Shown: positions 5,996 through 9,223 of the stretch, in pieces | Position numbering within the stretch: position 1 is the first letter of the stretch | How the letters are laid out: every line of letters starts with the position of its first letter | Assembly: GCA_038244055.1 (NCBI GenBank) | Contig: JBBRTW010000280.1 | Coordinates: forward strand, 1 to 9,223 | DNA: 9,223 bases | Source of the DNA: DASPKW01 sp038244055 | GTDB lineage: Bacteria; Planctomycetota; Phycisphaerae; Tepidisphaerales; Tepidisphaeraceae | Reading direction: 5' to 3' | The notes under the pieces: generated by a model | Database searches by the model: none | What the model was told of the DNA's origin: nothing | The model's input: the letters and a program-made list of their open reading frames with translations, nothing else | Made by a program: the position numbers and the translations under genes

Positions 5996-7555
5996 ATGAC
6001 CAAGACCTTCTACATCACCACCCCCATCTATTACCCCAATGGCGAGCCCCACCTCGGGCATGCCTACACCACCCTCTGCGCCGACGTCCTGGCCCGCTAC
6101 CACCGCCTGGCCGGGGATGACACCTTCTTCCTCACCGGCACTGATGAGCATGGCGTGAAAATGGTCAAAACCGCTGCCGAGAAGGGGATCGAGCCGCGCC
6201 AGCTCGCCGATATCAACGTCAAGATCTTCGAGGACCTCTGGAAAGAGCTCCACATCACCCACGATGATTTCATCCGCACCACCTCCGATCGCCACAAGCA
6301 GGGCGTCCAGGCCATCGTCCAGCAGATGCTCGACAAGGGAGACATCTATCTCGGCGCGTACGAGGGCTGGTACGATGAGGGCCAGGAGGAATTCGTCACC
6401 GAAACCGAGGCCAAGACCCGCAATTTCCTCGCCTTCAACAAAAAGCCACTGGTCCGCTACGCCGAGCCCACCTGGTTCTTCCGCCTCTCTAAATACGCCC
6501 CACAGGTGCAGCAATACATCGAGGCCCATCCCCAGTTCATCCAGCCCGAATCGCGCCGCAACGAAGTCCTCTCCAAGCTCAAACAGGGTGTGGATGACCT
6601 CTCCATCAGCCGGGCCACGCTCAAATGGGGCATCCCGCTGCCCAACGATCCCCAGCATGTGATCTACGTCTGGATCGATGCGCTTTCCAATTACATTACA
6701 GCGCTGGGGTATGGTGTGGGCGAGAATCAAGCAAGCGGTGGGCGAGTACACCCACCCTACGAGAAATACTGGCCCGTCAATGTCCACCTCATCGGCAAGG
6801 AAATCCTCTGGCTCCACGCCGTCTACTGGCCGGCCATGCTCTTCAGCATCAACCAGCTCCCGCCCCACCAGGTCTTTGCCCACGGCTGGTGGACCGCCGA
6901 TGGCCGGAAGATGAGCAAGACCGAAGGCAACTTCATCGACATCGAAAAACTCCGCGCCGACATTTCCAAATTCGGCCTGGACACCCTGCGCTACTACCTC
7001 CTCCGCGCTGCCCCCTTCGGCAACGATCTCGATTTCAGCGAGACCGATCTGGCGGCCGCGCATGTCGAGCTCGGCAATGTTCTCGGCAACTGCCTGAACC
7101 GCGTGCTCAATATCATCAACAAGAACCGCGACGGCGCACTCCCCGCCGCCGCCGCCCTTGAAGACCTCGACCGATCCCTCCAGGAGCGCACGCAAAATCT
7201 CGCCGCCGAGCTCGCGCAGGCCTACGACCGCCTCGAACTCCAGCAATGCGCGCTGCTGCCCATCGAGCTCGCCCGCGCCACCAACGGCTACATCGATTCC
7301 ACCGCTCCCTGGAAACTCGCCAAAGATCCCGCCCAATCCGCCCGCCTCGATACCGTCCTCAATCTCGCCACACAGGCCATGTACACCGCCCTAATCGCCC
7401 TGCTCCCCATCCTCCCCGAAAAAGCGGCGGCCGGGCTGGCGCAACTGGGCATCGATACCACGGGCAAAACGCTGACTGAGTTATTCGCGACTCCGCTGGC
7501 GGCGGGGCATCAGGTGGGGATGGGGTCGCCGTTGTTTCCGAAGGTGGAGGGGTAG
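5996..7555 (+). CDS. metG: Methionyl-tRNA synthetase
   Basis: 519 residues; cytoplasmic class I aminoacyl-tRNA synthetase that charges tRNA-Met with methionine for initiation and elongation. Rossmann catalytic domain (about 1-350): YITTPIYYPNGEPHLGH with HLGH at 19-22 as the HIGH motif, TGTDEHG at 48-54, WIDALSNY, and KMSKTEGN at 305-312 as the KMSKS loop. The helical anticodon-binding domain follows (about 360-519). The knuckle near 120-145 (YEGWYDEGQEEF) has no cysteines, so this is a zinc-free form. There is no C-terminal Trbp111-type tRNA-binding domain, which is normal for short MetRS. Odd feature: residues about 241-254, between ALGYG and YEKYWPVNVHLIGKEI, are an extra loop coded by a palindromic repeat (6716-6757) that keeps the frame. 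The stop codon TAG itself lies in a second GTAG repeat. No Shine-Dalgarno site is present; a close promoter suggests a leaderless mRNA. Confidence 0.98.
   Translation: MTKTFYITTPIYYPNGEPHLGHAYTTLCADVLARYHRLAGDDTFFLTGTDEHGVKMVKTAAEKGIEPRQLADINVKIFEDLWKELHITHDDFIRTTSDRHKQGVQAIVQQMLDKGDIYLGAYEGWYDEGQEEFVTETEAKTRNFLAFNKKPLVRYAEPTWFFRLSKYAPQVQQYIEAHPQFIQPESRRNEVLSKLKQGVDDLSISRATLKWGIPLPNDPQHVIYVWIDALSNYITALGYGVGENQASGGRVHPPYEKYWPVNVHLIGKEILWLHAVYWPAMLFSINQLPPHQVFAHGWWTADGRKMSKTEGNFIDIEKLRADISKFGLDTLRYYLLRAAPFGNDLDFSETDLAAAHVELGNVLGNCLNRVLNIINKNRDGALPAAAALEDLDRSLQERTQNLAAELAQAYDRLELQQCALLPIELARATNGYIDSTAPWKLAKDPAQSARLDTVLNLATQAMYTALIALLPILPEKAAAGLAQLGIDTTGKTLTELFATPLAAGHQVGMGSPLFPKVEG
6737..6760 (-). 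repeat. GTAG palindromic element inside metG
   Basis: Minus strand: GTAG (6760-6757), GGTGGG (6756-6751), 8-nt loop, CCCACC (6742-6737), a perfect 6-bp stem with the GTAG foot of REP elements. It is part of a wider odd segment starting at 6716: GTGGGCGAG occurs at 6716-6724 and again at 6738-6746. It is translated in frame as part of the residue 241-255 loop of MetRS. Its GTAGGGTGGG end is identical to 7552-7561. Confidence 0.65.
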
Positions 7556-7620
7556 GGTGGGCCGATGAGACTCGGGTCGGGCTGCGGTCCAACTCAGGCC
7601 ATCCCGGCTCATCGGCCCAT
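7552..7620 (+). repeat. GTAG palindromic element overlapping the metG stop codon
   Basis: GTAG (7552-7555) then a long inverted repeat: TGGGCCGATGAG (7558-7569) with CTCATCGGCCCA (7608-7619), 12 bp perfect and extendable with mismatches to 15, around a 38-nt inner part. The first ten bases GTAGGGTGGG equal the metG-internal element. The TAG of the foot is the metG stop codon. The stem could end metG transcripts, but no T-run follows. Confidence 0.65.
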
Positions 7621-7627
7621 CCTTCGC

Positions 7628-7656
7628 GCGGCGGGTGGGTATATGTCGCCCGCCGC
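7628..7656 (+). repeat. GC-rich hairpin related to the metG elements
   Basis: GCGGCGGG (7628-7635) and CCCGCCGC (7649-7656), 8 bp perfect with a 13-nt loop. The core GGGTGGGT...TCGCCC aligns with the minus strand of the metG-internal element (GGGTGGGTGTACTCGCCC), so it is probably a diverged relative lacking the GTAG foot. Confidence 0.5.
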
Positions 7657-7707
7657 CCGGTCGCGCTCAACGGGGTCGGCCTCCAACTCTATCAGCCAGC
7701 GCGTGGG

Positions 7708-7938
7708 CGGGGGATGGAAGCGTTTTGAGGTCACCTCGAAGCGCCTTCAGGTGAGCCAAACGTGCTTGCAGGTCATCTCGAATCGCTTCGAGGTCATCTC
7801 GAAATGCTTTTAGGTGAGCTAAAAGCGCTCGCGACTCATCTCGAAGCGCTTTCAGGTGAGATCGAAGCGCGTTTGCGTCACTTCGAAGCGCGTTGCGGTG
7901 AAGTCGAAGCGCGTTGGGGTGGGATCGAAGCGCTTGGA
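7708..7938. repeat. 21-bp tandem repeat array, 11 units
   Basis: Eleven adjacent 21-nt units, close to GGTSATCTCGAAGCGCTTTCA, begin at 7708, 7729, 7750, 7771, 7792, 7813, 7834, 7855, 7876, 7897 and 7918. Outer units are more diverged. The core CGAAGCGCTT is near-palindromic, so both strands look alike. As 21 is a multiple of three, open frames arise on both strands and read as heptads: plus GHLEALS-like, minus LKALRDD-like (longest frame 8047-7667, 126 codons). Differences between units are not concentrated at third codon positions in any frame, and no start has a Shine-Dalgarno site, so I treat it as a noncoding minisatellite, with a small coiled-coil protein as the alternative. Confidence 0.85.
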
Positions 7939-8074
7939 CGCGATGAAAAAACTCCTTTTCCTGACCGATGTCGATTAACCCACCCCGCCCACGCGCCGAT
8001 GAATTCTGTAACGCGGGGCCGCCGTGGAATGTTTCTTCGGACCGCACCGCAGGTTTTTCCGTGAAGGAGATCGC
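7939..8074 (+). other. Leader region before the hypothetical gene
   Basis: No gene, clear promoter or terminator is visible here. It ends with the strong Shine-Dalgarno site at 8064-8070. The whole 7556-8074 gap therefore holds only repeats and this leader. Confidence 0.5.
8064..8070 (+). promoter_or_regulatory. Shine-Dalgarno site deciding the start at 8075
   Basis: AAGGAGA, with GGAG 5 nt before the ATG. It rules against the longer frame from 8024. Confidence 0.8.
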
Positions 8075-8782
8075 ATGTCGATCCCGCTGAAAGATTCGTT
8101 GCTGGTGCCGTTCTCGACCAATTTCAATGCCCGCATCGTGGCCTCACCCGGCACGTTTTTATTGACCGCGCCGCAGGCGGCGGCGTATACCGCGCTGCAC
8201 GATCCGTTTGTCGCGGCCTATAACGCGATGATGACGGCCCGCGCGGATGGGACGCGCTCGGAGTCGTTCACCGCGACCAAGAATTCGACCAGGCGGGCGC
8301 TGCTCAACTACGCCCGCCAGCTCTATGCCTTCGTGCAGGCCAACGCCGCGGTGTCGCAGGCCAACAAGATTTTACTGGGCATTCATTTGAAGGTGATTCC
8401 CGCGCCGATTCCCGCGCCGGGGGTGCGGCCGGGGATGGACATCATCGCGGTCAGCAATCGCACCATCTCCGTTCACATTCACGACAGCGCTTCGAGCACC
8501 AAGCGCGGCAAGCCGCCCGGCACCACCGCCGCGTGGGTCTACAGTTTTGTCGGCGCGGAATATCCGTCCGATCCCACCGCCTGGAATTTCGAAGGGTCAA
8601 CCACCAAGTCGAAGTTCAACATCCTCTTCCCCAGCTCGGTGGCGGGCGGAACGCAGGTGTGGCTCCGCGCGGCCTGGATCAACCCCAGGCAGCAAACCGG
8701 GCCGACCAGCGTGCCGATCACGACGACCCTGCAGGGTGGTGGATCATCGACGGTGTCGCCGGAGATGAAGATCGCGGCGTGA
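8075..8782 (+). CDS. Hypothetical protein, helical N-terminus and Fn3-like C-terminus
   Basis: 235 residues, no signal peptide, membrane segment or cysteines. Residues 1-125 look helical (AAAYTALHDPFVAAYNAMM, RRALLNYARQLYAFVQANA, then VSQANKILLGI). After a proline-rich linker (IPAPIPAPGVRPG) the rest looks like a beta sandwich: ISVHIHDSASSTKRGKPPG, then WVYSFVGAEYPSDPTAWNF, ending VWLRAAWINPRQQTGPTSVP. The order (helices, LGI, an S-x-x-KRGKPPG strand, a W-hydrophobic strand, then WxNxxxxTGP) resembles a family of uncharacterised bacterial proteins often annotated as fibronectin type III-like, but I cannot name a Pfam entry. Function is unknown; a binding or structural role would be a guess. 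It has a strong Shine-Dalgarno site and stands alone, 136 nt after the 21-bp array. A hairpin at 8847-8883 may end its transcript. Confidence 0.85.
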   Translation: MSIPLKDSLLVPFSTNFNARIVASPGTFLLTAPQAAAYTALHDPFVAAYNAMMTARADGTRSESFTATKNSTRRALLNYARQLYAFVQANAAVSQANKILLGIHLKVIPAPIPAPGVRPGMDIIAVSNRTISVHIHDSASSTKRGKPPGTTAAWVYSFVGAEYPSDPTAWNFEGSTTKSKFNILFPSSVAGGTQVWLRAAWINPRQQTGPTSVPITTTLQGGGSSTVSPEMKIAA

Positions 8783-8793
8783 AGAGGTTGAAC

Positions 8794-8820
8794 CACGAAG
8801 GGCGCGAAGGGCACTAAGAA
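8794..8820 (+). repeat. Three 9-bp repeats (CACGAAGGG type)
   Basis: CACGAAGGG, CGCGAAGGG and CACTAAGAA are adjacent 9-mers just after the stop of the hypothetical gene. I recognise this string as a dispersed intergenic repeat common in planctomycetes and verrucomicrobia; it yields HEGREG-like spurious peptides. Confidence 0.55.
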
Positions 8821-8824
8821 GAAG

Positions 8825-8893
8825 CCGCGGATGGATGCGGATGAACGCGGATGAACGATCTGCGATCATCGGTGTTCATCCGCGGTTGTTTTA
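8825..8893 (+). repeat. GCGGATGAAC repeats with inverted copy, possible terminator
   Basis: GCGGATGAAC occurs at 8837-8846 and 8847-8856, and its inverse GTTCATCCGC at 8874-8883, giving a 10-bp perfect stem with a 17-nt loop followed by GGTTGTTTTATT. CCGCGG ends (8825-8830, 8880-8885) bound the unit. The stem and T-rich tail could terminate the 8075-8782 transcript; the unit also looks like a dispersed repeat. It overlaps the end of the minus-strand pseudogene. Confidence 0.6.
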
Positions 8894-9094
8894 TTGATGG
8901 AGATCGTCGCGAGCGTGCCGCACTCCGGGCAGCGCTCGGGGGTGGCGCGGAGGTCGTAGCCGCAGATGGGGCAGAGGCCGGGGCGGGGATGGCGTCGCCA
9001 TTTCCGGCGGACGAAGGAGATGGAGCGCCAGGCGGGAAGGATGAAGGTGATCAGGGCCAGTTGATAGAACGGTATACCGCCTCAACCGCCTCAT
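8866..9094 (-). pseudogene. Internally deleted planctomycete zinc-ribbon membrane protein
   Basis: An open minus-strand frame from 9081 to the TGA at 8866-8868 encodes 71 residues: a hydrophobic end (IPFYQLALITFILPAW), a basic stretch (VRRKWRRHPR) and the zinc ribbon CPICGYDLRATPERCPECG, with two CxxC pairs. I recognise this as the C-terminus of a large planctomycete family of small membrane proteins. There is no ATG in that frame and stops lie just upstream. In another frame ATG at 9094 gives MRRLRRYTVLS, which resembles the usual N-terminus of the family (basic start then a membrane helix). Start and tail are thus only about 30 nt apart and out of frame, so the middle (roughly 100 residues by family expectation) appears deleted. 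TATGAT at 9116-9111 could be an old -10 box. Confidence 0.65.
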
Positions 9095-9195
9095 TCTCTT
9101 CACGCCCCCGATCATACCACGCGGGATGGGCTGATGGCGATTGGGAGTCTCCTCCGTGCCCATCGTGCCTCGTCCGTCGTTCATCATTCATCGTT

Positions 9196-9220
9196 CCCTG
9201 AACCCTGAACCCTGAACCCT
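9196..9220 (+). repeat. 7-bp tandem repeat (CCCTGAA)
   Basis: Three perfect CCCTGAA units at 9196-9216 followed by CCCT, close to the window edge. On the minus strand it reads TTCAGGG. Preceded by TTCATCA/TTCATCG strings (9180-9193). A simple intergenic repeat; it may continue beyond the window. Confidence 0.7.
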
Positions 9221-9223
9221 CCC

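Noticed and set aside
5975..7336. 453-codon minus-strand open frame opposite metG
   Set aside because: Antisense shadow of a clear metG; acidic, glycine-rich composition without motifs.
7708..7938. CRISPR array
   Set aside because: The 21-bp units abut with no spacers and diverge gradually; no cas gene is present.
8851..9201. 116-codon plus-strand ORF at the right end
   Set aside because: It begins inside the GCGGATGAAC repeat and runs antisense to the zinc-ribbon pseudogene; no Shine-Dalgarno site or domain.
9196..9220. Telomere-like repeat
   Set aside because: Only three short units of TTCAGGG in a bacterial intergenic region near other simple repeats; no sign of a replicon end.
1..9223. 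RAYT/Y1 transposase or other mobilising gene for the GTAG hairpins
   Set aside because: No frame in the window shows an HUH motif with the expected catalytic tyrosine context; any such gene must lie elsewhere.

Overview
The window is GC-rich and most likely comes from a planctomycete, probably of the class Phycisphaerae. This rests on a degraded gene carrying the tail motif CPICGYDLRATPERCPECG (minus strand, about 8905-8970), which I recognise as typical of planctomycete small membrane proteins, and on the dense short dispersed repeats between genes. No rRNA, tRNA or CRISPR array was found, and no transposase gene.

Layout, left to right. Positions 1-118 hold two inverted hairpin repeats with GTAG ends (a REPIN-like pair). 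A thioredoxin-fold (TlpA-like) exported protein runs leftwards (119-1339). It diverges from a lysine/alanine/proline-rich low-complexity protein (1514-2161); the shared upstream region is full of nested palindromes. A HAD-superfamily phosphatase (2248-2949) overlaps by 4 bp a small signal-peptide plus single-TM protein (2946-3296). A convergent gap with two hairpins separates these from a large exported GH36-like alpha-galactosidase on the minus strand (3382-5814). Methionyl-tRNA synthetase (metG, 5996-7555) follows on the plus strand. Positions 7556-8074 contain no convincing gene but hold palindromic repeats and an 11-unit 21-bp tandem array. A hypothetical protein with a likely C-terminal Fn3-like fold (8075-8782) comes next. 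The right end is repeats plus an internally deleted zinc-ribbon pseudogene.

The genes do not form one pathway: metG is housekeeping, the GH36-like enzyme and the TlpA-like protein are exported, and only the HAD gene and its overlapping partner look like an operon.

The most interesting signal is the short palindromic DNA. Several hairpins have a GTAG (or GGAG) tetranucleotide at the foot, the hallmark of REP elements mobilised by RAYT (Y1) transposases. One lies in frame inside the metG catalytic domain and appears to be translated; a relative supplies the metG stop codon. No RAYT gene is in the window, so mobilisation in trans is inference.
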